Positions 39,614 to 47,823 of a DNA stretch of 64,000 nt are shown one piece after another. The position numbers were made by a program, and so were the translations under genes. A model generated the notes under the pieces. The model had not been told where the DNA came from. It worked only from the letters and a program-made list of their open reading frames with translations, and did no database searches. The first letter of the stretch is position 1. Each line of letters starts with the position of its first letter. The stretch comes from Solidesulfovibrio alcoholivorans DSM 5433 (GTDB lineage: Bacteria > Desulfobacterota > Desulfovibrionia > Desulfovibrionales > Desulfovibrionaceae), in assembly GCF_000702665.1 (NCBI RefSeq), contig NZ_JNJA01000003.1, positions 1-64,000 of the forward strand, read 5' to 3'.

Positions 39614-39646
39614 GCCCCCGGCCAAGGACCATCCCCAGCCGGGGGC
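39614..39646 (-). terminator. Weak hairpin between portal and connector genes
   Basis: GCCCCCGGC (39614-39622) and GCCGGGGGC (39638-39646) form a 9-bp stem just upstream of the connector ribosome site. On the minus strand it is followed by ATTTTAC. It may attenuate read-through from the portal gene. Confidence 0.4.
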
Positions 39647-39784
39647 GCGCCTGTCCATCCCTAGATGGACTTCCGGGAACGCCCCGAAATTTTATAGATG
39701 CTGGGCGTTCTCGTACCCCGTTAATCCAACGGGTTTGAACAATTTCAGCTACTTGTGATCCACCCTATCCCGGCCGTGGCTGGC

Positions 39785-40948
39785 CTAGGGGGCGTCGGTC
39801 GGTGACACACCCTTGCTGACGTCGGCAGGCATGGCCGGCAGGTTCTCCCATTGCCTGACCTCATCCACCGAAAGGAATCCGGCGGCCAGGCCCACCTGGT
39901 AGGACTCGTACCTTTCCTTGACCCCGCCCTTGAGCAACCCCGATGCGTCGTGCTCGAAATAGTAGCCGGCCTCCCGCTCCCCCTCTGTAAGAAGCTGCAA
40001 ATTCATGCGTTCTTCAATTCGTTTAAGCCAAGGGGAAAGCGTCAGATTAAGGAACTCACTGCCAAGCGTTTCTATGTTGTTGTAGCTCGCCTTTGAAAGG
40101 TCGCCGGCAATGTGGCCAGGGATTCGGTAGACGCGGAGGATGTCTTGCAGATTGAAGCGGCGGGACTCCAGCAATTGCGCGTCTTCATTGGTCAAGCCAA
40201 TGGCCTGCCAAGTCATGCCTTCCTCAAGCACGATGGTCTTGCCCCGATTCGCGGAACCGCTGTAGAGTCCATCCCATTGTTCTCGGAGTCGTGTCCCTGC
40301 ATCGGGGGTCAACTGGCCCGGATGAGTCAAGACACCGGAGGGCCGGGCAGCATTGGCGAAGAACTTGTTTTGGTACTGCTCCAAAGCCTGGGACGCGCCG
40401 ATGGTTTCCTTGAGCGTGGAAATGGGGCTCAGGCCCATAATGCCATCGGTGGACAAGCCTTTCAGATGAAGGACTTCCTCCTGGTCATAGAGGAAGGTCT
40501 GGCCCTTTTCGTCGGAATAGCGGTACTGGATCACGGTCCCGTCCACGATGACCTGGACCCTGGCGGGGTGAAGGGGCCAGACCCCGGCCACCATGCCGTC
40601 CTGGCGGTCGATGTAGGCGTAGGCGTTCCCCCGCATGGCGACACACGCGGTCAAAAACTCGCGGGCCTCCAGTGAGGTCTGGTAGCTGTTGGGCGCGAAC
40701 CGGAACAGTTTATGAAGCGGATGGTCGGTTGCCGCCTGACGGTCGCCGTTGCTGGCCCGGCGGTAGATATGCAACGGCATGGAGCCGATGCTTTCGGCCA
40801 GGACGCGAACGCACACAAAAACCGCAGGCAAGGCCAGAGAGCCGTCCACCGTCACCGTCTGGCCCGTGGCCGTGGGCAGGCCAAGCCCAAACTCGGAAAG
40901 AGTGTCGAAGCTGCGCTTTTTAGGGCGGAAAAAATCGAAAAAACTCAT
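39785..40948 (-). CDS. HK97-family portal protein
   Basis: A 387-aa portal subunit forming the dodecameric DNA channel of the head. Family features are LPAVFVCVRVLAESIGSMPLHIYRR, GNAYAYIDRQDG, LHLKGLSTDGIMGLSPI and a C-terminal helical crown. It starts 186 bp after the capsid gene, across a hairpin-rich gap. AAGGAGC is 7 bp before the ATG. Confidence 0.93.
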   Translation of the reverse strand: MSFFDFFRPKKRSFDTLSEFGLGLPTATGQTVTVDGSLALPAVFVCVRVLAESIGSMPLHIYRRASNGDRQAATDHPLHKLFRFAPNSYQTSLEAREFLTACVAMRGNAYAYIDRQDGMVAGVWPLHPARVQVIVDGTVIQYRYSDEKGQTFLYDQEEVLHLKGLSTDGIMGLSPISTLKETIGASQALEQYQNKFFANAARPSGVLTHPGQLTPDAGTRLREQWDGLYSGSANRGKTIVLEEGMTWQAIGLTNEDAQLLESRRFNLQDILRVYRIPGHIAGDLSKASYNNIETLGSEFLNLTLSPWLKRIEERMNLQLLTEGEREAGYYFEHDASGLLKGGVKERYESYQVGLAAGFLSVDEVRQWENLPAMPADVSKGVSPTDAP

Positions 40949-41013
40949 AATATTTAGCTCCTTAGTTCTGATCTGAAGCCGGCTTCAGCTCAGAAAGGTG
41001 GTCAAGTTGCCCA

Positions 41014-41111
41014 GGTTTTGGTTCAAGTTGCACCAAAACCCCCGGGGGAGTTTCTGATCAAATTGTTCAGAAACTCCCGCCTCCCAGGTGCGGCAACTCG
41101 CCACACCTGGG
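41014..41111. repeat. Three consecutive hairpins between capsid and portal genes
   Basis: Three separate inverted repeats follow one another: a 9-bp pair (41014-41022 and 41032-41040), a 12-bp pair (41046-41057 and 41067-41078) and an 8-bp pair (41083-41090 and 41104-41111). A CAAGTTGC motif recurs between them at 41003 and 41023, with its complement near 41120. A 16-bp perfect palindrome lies nearby at 40973-40988. Confidence 0.7.
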
Positions 41112-41134
41112 AAACTGGCGCAACTTGCGACGGT

Positions 41135-42865
41135 TTAGGCCGGGATCACGCCGACGATCTTGACGAAGTGATCGGGCCGGGCCACCTGCACGTCGCAGCG
41201 GAGGTAGGCGCGGATCATGACCTGCATCTTCGAGAAGGCATCCGCGCCGGCAACGCGGCTGGCCTCAAGGGTCAAGGAAGTTCTCATGCCGACCATGAGG
41301 TTCGACCACGCCCCGGTGAAGATGCTGCTCGCGTTGGTCGCGGTTCCCTGGTGCAACGTGTTCGGAATCTGGTTGCTCACCAGCTTGGGCGCGGAGGCGA
41401 AAGAGGCCGGGGCGGCGAGGGGCTGGCCGGTCGTGTCCACCAGTCCTTCCATGGCGGCCCAGGTGCGCGGGCTGAAAACGAAGCTGCCGGGGATGGCGTT
41501 CTTCTCATAGAGCTTCTGCATGGCCAGGGTGAAGGGCGAGTAGCCGGTCAGGGCCGCGCCATTGTCGCCCATGCTGATCGACTGGACGCCGACGACGCCG
41601 TTCAAGCCCAGGGGCTCAGGAGCGACACCGGAGCCAAACAGGGCCGCCCGGTCAAGTTCCAGGGCCAGGGCCTGGGCAATGCTGTTTTCGATCAAGCCGT
41701 TGACGTTGCCGGCGTCTTCCAACAGTTCGATGCTGATCGAGCAAATCGCGGCCAGGGCCTTGGCGGTAAAGCTCAGGCTGTCGAAAGACATTTCCGAAGC
41801 CGTGATCGCGGCGTTTTCTTCACGCCAGGAAGCCGACATGTCGCCCGTGACCTTGCACATCTTGAGCGTGTTCGCGGTCATCGGCACCGTGGACGCGCCG
41901 GCCCGGAAGACCACGGCCTGGTTGCGCGCCAAGTCGATCACCTGAGCGGCCATGGGGGCAGGGATGAGCACGCCTCCCAGGCTGGAAGTGCCTTCGGACA
42001 TGACCGACCGCTTTTCCGCTTCGGCGCCCGACCAGTCGCCAGTGACCAGACCGCGCAGGACGCGCCCCAGGCTCAGTTCCTCGGGCTTGATGCCGTCCAC
42101 AAGGTCGCGGCGGCAGGTGTCGGCCAGCTTGTCGCCAGGAGCCAGGACGCGCACCTCGCCTTCACGGATCGCAGGCGCGCCGGCCGGGGCACCGATGCCG
42201 GGCACCTTGTCCGCGGGGCCGCGGCGTTTGGCCAGGTCGTCGAGGACGGCCAGCCGCGTGTCGAGGTCGGCAAGCTCGGCGCGCTTGGCGGCCAGGGATT
42301 CGGTATCGTCTCCGCTGGCGGCCAGAGCCTCCAGTTCCTTCATGCAACGGGTCTGCTCGCGCTTGATGTCATTCATGTCCATGGTCTTTCCCTCCTGGGG
42401 AGTGTTGGGGTTGAAGGAACGGCCAATGCCCACGGAGGGATCGGCGGGACAGGCGACCAGGGAGCACTCGTATGGTTGCCACTTGGTCACGCGGTAGCTG
42501 TCGCCCTGGCCGCGCTCGGTCGCCTGGACGACGTAGCCAACGGACAGGTTGCGGAGGATGCCGGCCTTGACGTCGGCCAGGATTTCCTGGCCGCGAATAC
42601 CCTCAGAGAATCTGAGGGAACCCCGGAGCCGGCCACCTTCGACGCGGAGCCCTTCGACGACGCCGACCGGAAGCTCGGCAGGATCGTGGCCGACGATCAA
42701 AGGCAGGGGGGCGCGGGAGAGGTCCACGGCGTTCTGGTCGTGGACAAGCACCTCCTTTCCTCGGGATCGCTGGACCGGGAACTCGGAAGACAGGGAGGCG
42801 GCAATGGTGCGCTCGCCTGTCTCTTGAATTTCCCCGATCTCAAATGCTCTTGACTGTTTTTCCAC
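41135..42865 (-). CDS. Fused HK97 prohead protease and major capsid protein
   Basis: A 576-aa polyprotein. Residues about 1-150 are an S78-type prohead protease, with GHD (His near 59) and NLSVGYVV (Ser near 107). A helical delta/scaffold segment follows (about 165-260, MNDIKREQTRCMKELEAL). The HK97-fold capsid domain (about 280-576) has SSLGGVLIPAPMA, WREENAAI and ELLEDAGNVNGLIEN. The protease could release the capsid subunit in cis. A GTG start has GAGGAG upstream. It follows the large terminase after 12 bp. Confidence 0.93.
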   Translation of the reverse strand: MEKQSRAFEIGEIQETGERTIAASLSSEFPVQRSRGKEVLVHDQNAVDLSRAPLPLIVGHDPAELPVGVVEGLRVEGGRLRGSLRFSEGIRGQEILADVKAGILRNLSVGYVVQATERGQGDSYRVTKWQPYECSLVACPADPSVGIGRSFNPNTPQEGKTMDMNDIKREQTRCMKELEALAASGDDTESLAAKRAELADLDTRLAVLDDLAKRRGPADKVPGIGAPAGAPAIREGEVRVLAPGDKLADTCRRDLVDGIKPEELSLGRVLRGLVTGDWSGAEAEKRSVMSEGTSSLGGVLIPAPMAAQVIDLARNQAVVFRAGASTVPMTANTLKMCKVTGDMSASWREENAAITASEMSFDSLSFTAKALAAICSISIELLEDAGNVNGLIENSIAQALALELDRAALFGSGVAPEPLGLNGVVGVQSISMGDNGAALTGYSPFTLAMQKLYEKNAIPGSFVFSPRTWAAMEGLVDTTGQPLAAPASFASAPKLVSNQIPNTLHQGTATNASSIFTGAWSNLMVGMRTSLTLEASRVAGADAFSKMQVMIRAYLRCDVQVARPDHFVKIVGVIPA

Positions 42866-42877
42866 TGTGATCTCCTC

Positions 42878-44389
42878 TTAAAGTTCAAAAAAACCTGATG
42901 CGTTATATTTTGACGGCCCGGTAACGGGCTGTCTTGCGGCCAAACCGATGGCCATGGCCAAAGCAACAGCCGGGTCAATGCGCTGTGACGCCTTGGCCTT
43001 ATCGAATTTGCGGTTGCCCGCTGGATCGGTGGAGAGTTTTACGTTGCCAACGGCCCACGTAAGAACAGGGTTCCCTCCATGACGTAGGCGATGCTCGATG
43101 ACCTCAGTCTCGAAGGCATCCACGGTAGGGGAGAAGTCCTTGTAGCCTTGGCCGTGCGGCACCAGGGGGGCCTTGATGCCGTTGTCGGCCATGAGCTTCT
43201 CAAGGACCGGCATCCCCCACCTGTCGAAGGCGATGCCCTGGACGTCGTAGCGTGCGCATATCTCGGCCAGCTTGACGGCGACGGCCAAGCGGTCGGTGGA
43301 GCGGCCGGGGAAGGTCTCGATAAAGCCTTGCTGTCTCCAGACGGGATAGGGGGCGCGGTCCAGCTTCTCCCGCTCGAATAGAGAGGGCTCGGCAGGAAGC
43401 CAGCACCAGGAGAGGACAGAGCCCGTCCTGGGGAAGTAGAGGGCCAGGGACGTCAAGTCCTGTGTGCTGCCCAGGTCCAAGCCGCCGTAGCAGGTTTCCC
43501 CGTCCTGGATGTCCACGGGACCGGAGCAAGCCTTCCAGTCTTCCGACGAAATGAAGCGTCCGTCCGCGTCCACGGCCTGGTTCAAATGCAGGGCGCGGAA
43601 GACGTTTTCCTTGCTCGGGATGCGCTTGGCCTGGGTCGCCAGTTCCCGCAGGCTGTCAATGTCCTGCACTCCTGCATCAAGGCAGGGGTTGACGGCGCGC
43701 CATACCTTTTCGTCTTGCCAATCCGCGTCATCGGGCGCGGCCAGAACGTGGCAGAAGAAAGAGCCGTCCTCGATCTCGCCAGCATTCACTCGCTGGCCGT
43801 ACTCGATCATTTCCGAAAAGAAGTGCTTGGGGTCCTGTGACCGCGTTCCGATGGCAATGGCGCGGGGGTTCGCCCTGGCCGACTGCGAGGTGAAGAGGAC
43901 GTCCCAAAGCTCGGAATTTCGCTGTTGCGCTGCTTCGTCCATGATGAACAAATCAAGTCCCAGGCCGTGGGCCGTGGTCGCGTCGGCGGACAGGGCTTTG
44001 AACGTGGAGCCGTTCGTCAGGGACGTGATGGTTTTTCTACTGGACGAAAGATTGACAAGTCCGTAAAGCTCAGGTTCAGCTAGGATGAATGCGGCCACTT
44101 CATCGTATATAAGCGAAGCCTGTTCGCGGCTGGCCGACGCCGTGGCCAATTGGCCCCGGGGGACGGCCAAGGGACCGATGAGCCCGGCCAGGATAAGCAC
44201 GGCGGCATAGCCTGTGCTCTTGCTCTGCTTCCGGGGCCAGGAGATACAGCACGTCCTCTTTCCCGGAGCGAGGCTTCCCCGGATCGCAGCCTCGATATGA
44301 GGAAGCACGATCATCGGGACACCCGCTTTCCGGCCGGACGTGACGGTCAGGCGGGAGGCGAAGGCCAGCACGTCGTCGGCAAGCGTCAT
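42878..44389 (-). CDS. Phage terminase, large subunit
   Basis: A 503-aa DNA-packaging motor. The N-terminal ATPase has a Walker A-like SWPRKQSKST (near 50; the usual last Gly is Ser) and a Walker B LDLFIMDEAA (near 148). The C-terminal nuclease starts at YGGLDLGSTQDLT, with acidic metal ligands further on. The ATG at 44389 overlaps the small-subunit stop (ATGA); a longer reading from 44749 is rejected because it runs over that gene in another frame. Confidence 0.92.
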   Translation of the reverse strand: MTLADDVLAFASRLTVTSGRKAGVPMIVLPHIEAAIRGSLAPGKRTCCISWPRKQSKSTGYAAVLILAGLIGPLAVPRGQLATASASREQASLIYDEVAAFILAEPELYGLVNLSSSRKTITSLTNGSTFKALSADATTAHGLGLDLFIMDEAAQQRNSELWDVLFTSQSARANPRAIAIGTRSQDPKHFFSEMIEYGQRVNAGEIEDGSFFCHVLAAPDDADWQDEKVWRAVNPCLDAGVQDIDSLRELATQAKRIPSKENVFRALHLNQAVDADGRFISSEDWKACSGPVDIQDGETCYGGLDLGSTQDLTSLALYFPRTGSVLSWCWLPAEPSLFEREKLDRAPYPVWRQQGFIETFPGRSTDRLAVAVKLAEICARYDVQGIAFDRWGMPVLEKLMADNGIKAPLVPHGQGYKDFSPTVDAFETEVIEHRLRHGGNPVLTWAVGNVKLSTDPAGNRKFDKAKASQRIDPAVALAMAIGLAARQPVTGPSKYNASGFFEL

Positions 44390-44787
44390 CGGACCAGCCC
44401 CCCGAACTTGGATGCCGGCGGCGTCGTGTCCGTGGCCGGGATGTCGCGGCCGTTGGGGATGAGGCCCAGCTTCAAGCCCAGGCTGAAAAGGGTCTTGTCC
44501 ATCTCGATCCTGATTTTCGTCCACGGGCTCGGCTGGGCCGCTCCGGTCTTCATGTTGACGAGGATCGCCGGCTCGGTTTCCAGGGCTGTCACGGCCTCCA
44601 TGTAGGCCGCCCAGGCGATGCAATAGCGGGTCACGACGTCGAATTGCCTTTCGGTCGCCACCTCGGGAGCGAGAACGGCCAGGATGTCGTTCCACTTCCT
44701 CTTCGCCTCCCCCTTGAGGTGGCGCGGGTTTCTCTTGAGGGGGGCGCAAGCCTGTTTGCCCCTGGGGACTTCGATCACTTTGGGCAT
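44386..44787 (-). CDS. Phage terminase, small subunit (P27 family)
   Basis: A 133-aa DNA-recognition subunit. The P27-type pattern is seen: PRHLKGEAKRKWNDILAVLA, then FDVVTRYCIAWAAYMEAV, then a Pro-rich linker and a C-terminal LFSLGLKLGLIPN helix. It chooses the packaging site, which in satellites differs from the helper's. AAGGAGGGT precedes the ATG. It follows the HNH gene by 10 bp. Confidence 0.9.
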   Translation of the reverse strand: MPKVIEVPRGKQACAPLKRNPRHLKGEAKRKWNDILAVLAPEVATERQFDVVTRYCIAWAAYMEAVTALETEPAILVNMKTGAAQPSPWTKIRIEMDKTLFSLGLKLGLIPNGRDIPATDTTPPASKFGGLVR

Positions 44788-44797
44788 GTCACCCTCC

Positions 44798-45148
44798 TTA
44801 GGAATCAAGGTTCGTGTGTAATGAGGGGCGCATACGGTCTTTGGCGCTCAGGCTGGTCTGATTTTTCTCGTCCCAGAAGGAGCCGAAGCCATCCGTGCCG
44901 CAACCTCCGGCCAGCCACTCGTCCAGCGGCGTGTCGGCCTTGCTGTAGTTGCAGGACGCGCAAGCCGGGGCCAGATTGTCGCGGTCCCAAAAGCGCCCGC
45001 CCCTGGCCGTGGGGACAATGTGGTCAACAGTCGTGGCGGCCTCAGCCCTGCCCCTGGCCCGGCAGTAGGCGCACAGGGGATCACGGCGAAGGACGGCCGC
45101 TCGGAGCTTCTGCCATCGGCTGGATCGGTATCTCGGGTCATCGCTCAT
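44798..45148 (-). CDS. HNH endonuclease, packaging-associated
   Basis: A 116-aa protein with CAYC, VDHIVPTARGG (the HN part) and NLAPACASCNYSKA, a Zn-stabilised HNH fold. HNH proteins next to terS and terL are required for DNA cleavage in packaging of several HK97-like phages, and the same arrangement occurs in capsid-forming satellites. It follows the repeat-rich origin-like region, 167 bp after the primase. Confidence 0.92.
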   Translation of the reverse strand: MSDDPRYRSSRWQKLRAAVLRRDPLCAYCRARGRAEAATTVDHIVPTARGGRFWDRDNLAPACASCNYSKADTPLDEWLAGGCGTDGFGSFWDEKNQTSLSAKDRMRPSLHTNLDS

Positions 45149-45160
45149 CGTTAAAACCCC

Positions 45161-45317
45161 ACAAAGTCCTTGAAGTCCTTGAACTGGATCGCTTAGTCAT
45201 AAATTTCAGATACCTGCCTTCATCCATACCCCTTGAAGTCCCCTTGAAGTCCCCCTTGAACTCTCCACTTCAAGGACTTCAAGGACTTCAAGGACTTTGT
45301 GTACTTCAAGGACTTCT
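45161..45317. repeat. Iteron cluster and long inverted repeat, candidate replication origin
   Basis: At least nine copies of CCTTGAAG or its complement lie within 157 bp. The outer ones form a perfect 23-bp inverted repeat (45161-45183 and 45278-45300), with an AT-rich stretch between (45190-45215). It directly follows the 3' end of the primase-helicase gene, as origins do in staphylococcal and P4-like satellites. Confidence 0.7.
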
Positions 45318-47196
45318 AGGGGTTGTCTATAAGAGAGTAGAGGCCGTAGCCGGGTGACTCGACACAGCCGTCCTTGAGCATTTTCCCCAGCAAATACGAG
45401 ACACTAGCCGATGTTTTCTTCAAATATCTGGCGACTTCGGCAGTCTTCACCGGGCGGTCGGCCGCCTTCATCATCTCCATGATGCTCTGACGTTCGCCGG
45501 TCAGCTTCACCTCGATGGCCTTGCCTGTGATCGACCACGAACAGATGAAGTCCGCCCACTCGACGGCGTAGTCCTGACTTTCAACGTCGCGCCCTGTGAT
45601 CCTCAGTTCTGCCGTCTTGGCGTCTCTCTCGCCTGTCAACAGCATGGCCGTGTCCGCCACTCCGAAGATACCGTTGCTGCCCGTGATCCGGTCGAAGGGG
45701 TCGCCCTTGTCCGTGGTCTTGCCCTTGTTCAAATGGGTAATGACCACCACCCCCAGGTGCCGGCGGTCGGCAAGCTTCTTGATCTCGGCAAGGTGCATAG
45801 AGTCCACCTCATAGGCGTTGAAGCCTTTGGGGCGGGTCTTGGGCCTCATCTTGACCAAAGTGTCTATGACGATGAGCTTCAAGTCAGGATTGGCCTCAGC
45901 ATAGGCGTCGAGAGCTTCCAGGCCGCCTTCATCCATTGTGGGCCATTCGGTGACGGCCATCACGTTGTCTAGGCCGACCGCGAGGTCCGGCTGGGGGTCC
46001 ATGATTTTATGAATGCGGTCTTGAAGCCGGCGTCGGGAGTCTTCCAACGCCAGATAGAGACACCGGGCCGGCGTCGTCTCGAATTTGCCGAGGACGGGCA
46101 GGCCGGCACCAATGGCGAGCATGGCCCCCAACGCAAGCCACGACTTCTTCACCTTCGGATTGCCGGCAAGGACGGTCAGACCTTCCGGCAGGAAGCCGGG
46201 GACGGCCCAACGTAGCTCAGGAATATCCATGCGCAGGAGGTCAGATGCGGAGACTATGCCGGCGGCCGGGTTCTTCCCGTCTGCCGTCGTGCCCGGGGTC
46301 CAGGCCGGGGCCTTCCCGACCAGTTGCTCTAACTGGTCCAGCGTCCCGCCTGCATCAAGCCAGTCGGTGACGTCGCCCTTCTCGGATAGGCCGGGCAGGT
46401 TGACCACCTTCACCGACGCAGCGGCCCCATGCAGGGCCTTGGCGACCTTCTGGCCGTGGTCCCGGCCCTTGGTGTCATTGTCGGGCAGGATGACGACGTG
46501 CCGGCCCTTGAAGTGAGGCGTATATTCGTCGCGCCACTTCCCCGCGCCCATGGGGTTGCAGGAGTAGGCCACGGCCAGCTTCCCGACCTCGGTAAAGGCC
46601 AAGGCCGCGTCCATGGCCCGCAGCGACTCCACGTCCTTCTCGCCTTCGACCAGATAGACCGTTTCGGCGCGTAGGACTTCCGGCAGGCGGTAAGGTACGA
46701 GACGGGCACCATTCAGGTTTTGAATGAAGCTCTTCGTCGTCTCGCTCCACTGCCATTGACGAAACGTCTTTTTGAAGCCAATCTTCTCGAACCGGATCAC
46801 GTCGAAAAGAAGTTTCCCCGTTTCGCTTGTATAGTGATAACGGGCCTCGATATTCTCTTCGATGGTCGGTGCATCTTTCAGCTTTCCCGACACGCCGATA
46901 TAATCAACTAGGGTCTTTTTTGCTTCTGGAAAATCGACGCCATCGTTCATCATAACGAACGTAAAGACGTCGCCTTTCTCTTCGCACTTTTTGCAATCCC
47001 AAAGACCCGTCTTTTTGTTGACGTAGAAGTGACCGCCCTTGTCACCGCACAAGGGGCAATTGCAATGAAGGTTGTCACCGTGACCTTTAAGGTCGGGCAA
47101 CTCCTGGTGGAAGAAGGACTCGTAGTTGATGGCCGACTTGATGTCGTCGGTTTCGCGGTCTGATTCGTAGTCCTTACGGATAGTTAAGGGGTTCAT
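45316..47196 (-). CDS. Primase-helicase (CHC2 zinc finger, toprim, RepA-like ATPase, winged helix)
   Basis: A 626-aa replication protein. A zinc finger (CNCPLC and CKKC, about 44-72), a toprim domain (LVEGEKD near 179; ILPDNDTKGRDH), a RecA/RepA-like ATPase with LAGNPKVKKSWLAL near 342 (the last Gly of Walker A is Lys), VIDTLVKMRP and VITHLNKG, and a C-terminal winged helix. It should prime and unwind the element's own replication from the adjacent repeats. Its ATG overlaps a short upstream frame (ATGA). Confidence 0.9.
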   Translation of the reverse strand: MNPLTIRKDYESDRETDDIKSAINYESFFHQELPDLKGHGDNLHCNCPLCGDKGGHFYVNKKTGLWDCKKCEEKGDVFTFVMMNDGVDFPEAKKTLVDYIGVSGKLKDAPTIEENIEARYHYTSETGKLLFDVIRFEKIGFKKTFRQWQWSETTKSFIQNLNGARLVPYRLPEVLRAETVYLVEGEKDVESLRAMDAALAFTEVGKLAVAYSCNPMGAGKWRDEYTPHFKGRHVVILPDNDTKGRDHGQKVAKALHGAAASVKVVNLPGLSEKGDVTDWLDAGGTLDQLEQLVGKAPAWTPGTTADGKNPAAGIVSASDLLRMDIPELRWAVPGFLPEGLTVLAGNPKVKKSWLALGAMLAIGAGLPVLGKFETTPARCLYLALEDSRRRLQDRIHKIMDPQPDLAVGLDNVMAVTEWPTMDEGGLEALDAYAEANPDLKLIVIDTLVKMRPKTRPKGFNAYEVDSMHLAEIKKLADRRHLGVVVITHLNKGKTTDKGDPFDRITGSNGIFGVADTAMLLTGERDAKTAELRITGRDVESQDYAVEWADFICSWSITGKAIEVKLTGERQSIMEMMKAADRPVKTAEVARYLKKTSASVSYLLGKMLKDGCVESPGYGLYSLIDNP

Positions 47197-47267
47197 GCGG
47201 CAACCCCCTTGACAAGGTTTTCAAACTGTGCTATCTGGCCCGCATACCAAGACCGTAAAAGCGGCAT
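47193..47267 (-). CDS. Possible 24-codon leader upstream of primase
   Basis: A short frame (MPLLRSWYAGQIAQFENLVK-) ends in ATGA overlap with the primase start. It may be a coupling leader or the remnant of a longer phage protein. It lacks a clear ribosome site. A longer in-frame reading would run through the att repeat and is not credible. Confidence 0.3.
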   Translation of the reverse strand: MPLLRSWYAGQIAQFENLVKGVAA

Positions 47268-47356
47268 CCGCGAGAATCGCTCGGAGTCACCAGCTCCGGG
47301 CGTTTCTTGTTTTGGGCCGTTGGCCTCGGAAATCCTACGGGGCCAAAGGCCGCCAA

Positions 47357-47380
47357 GGGGTAGCAGAGGGATAGCTTGCT
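47357..47380 (+). repeat. Right arm-type repeat near attR
   Basis: Matches 35824-35847 at 22 of 24 positions, same orientation. Tandem GGGGTAGC/GAGGGATAGC units. Probable integrase or excisionase binding. Confidence 0.6.
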
Positions 47381-47484
47381 GTTGTGAAAATGTGGGGTGA
47401 ACTGTTTTTTCAGCCCGAAAAATTCCTGAAAGATCGTGGCTAGTTAGGGCCAGCTGTGCCCCACTGTTTTCACGCTTTCCCGAA

Positions 47485-47529
47485 CTCCGGAGCCAAAGGC
47501 CACAGGTTCGAATCCTGTATTGCCCACCA
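47485..47529 (+). repeat. attR core: displaced 3' end of tRNA-Arg
   Basis: 45 bp matching 35731-35775 at 41 positions. It runs from the anticodon loop to CCA, with a T stem ACAGG/CCTGT that still pairs. This is taken to be the original chromosomal tRNA end, so the element spans about 35731-47529. Confidence 0.9.
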
Positions 47530-47540
47530 TAAGATCCCAA

Positions 47541-47570
47541 AGGGTTACGGTGAAAACTGTGACCCTTTTT
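47541..47570 (+). terminator. Original tRNA-Arg terminator, now beyond attR
   Basis: AGGGTTACGGT and ACTGTGACCCT around GAAA, then TTTTT. It is the counterpart of the hairpin at 35787-35817, with matching changes in both arms. Confidence 0.8.
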
Positions 47571-47823
47571 GCTGTTGCAGATAAGTATCGGATAAGTTTT
47601 GTCCCCAAGGATTTCGCTACTATTATTTAGGCATTTTAGCGGCTATTTCAAGCTGCTGCTGGCATGGAGATGTGCTATAATGTCAGTTGATCTTGCATGT
47701 TGAAAAATATTCCATACTCTATTTAATTTTTTGCCAATATAACAGCGACATGATTACTATAGAAGGTAGGTATTTTTGACTTTCCTTGCAATTTAGAGAA
47801 TTTCAAATTCAAAAGAGTTTCAA

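Larger units (their letters stand above)
47197..47823. other. Right end of element and flank, 627 bp
   Basis: No complete gene besides the short leader. It holds the right arm-type repeat (47357-47380), the attR core (47485-47529) and the displaced tRNA-Arg terminator (47541-47570). After that the chromosome is AT-rich up to the gene at 47824. Confidence 0.8.

Noticed and set aside
44390-44749. An N-terminal extension of the large terminase by 120 codons
   Set aside because: It overlaps the small terminase in another frame and is Arg/Pro/Gly-rich without family similarity; the ATGA-coupled start at 44389 is better.
45161-45317. CRISPR-like array
   Set aside because: Units are about 8-12 bp, occur in both orientations and lack regular 30-40 bp spacers; no cas genes are nearby.
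47193-47540. A 115-codon frame across the attR repeat
   Set aside because: It would translate the antisense of a tRNA fragment and integrase arm site; only its last 24 codons could be a leader.
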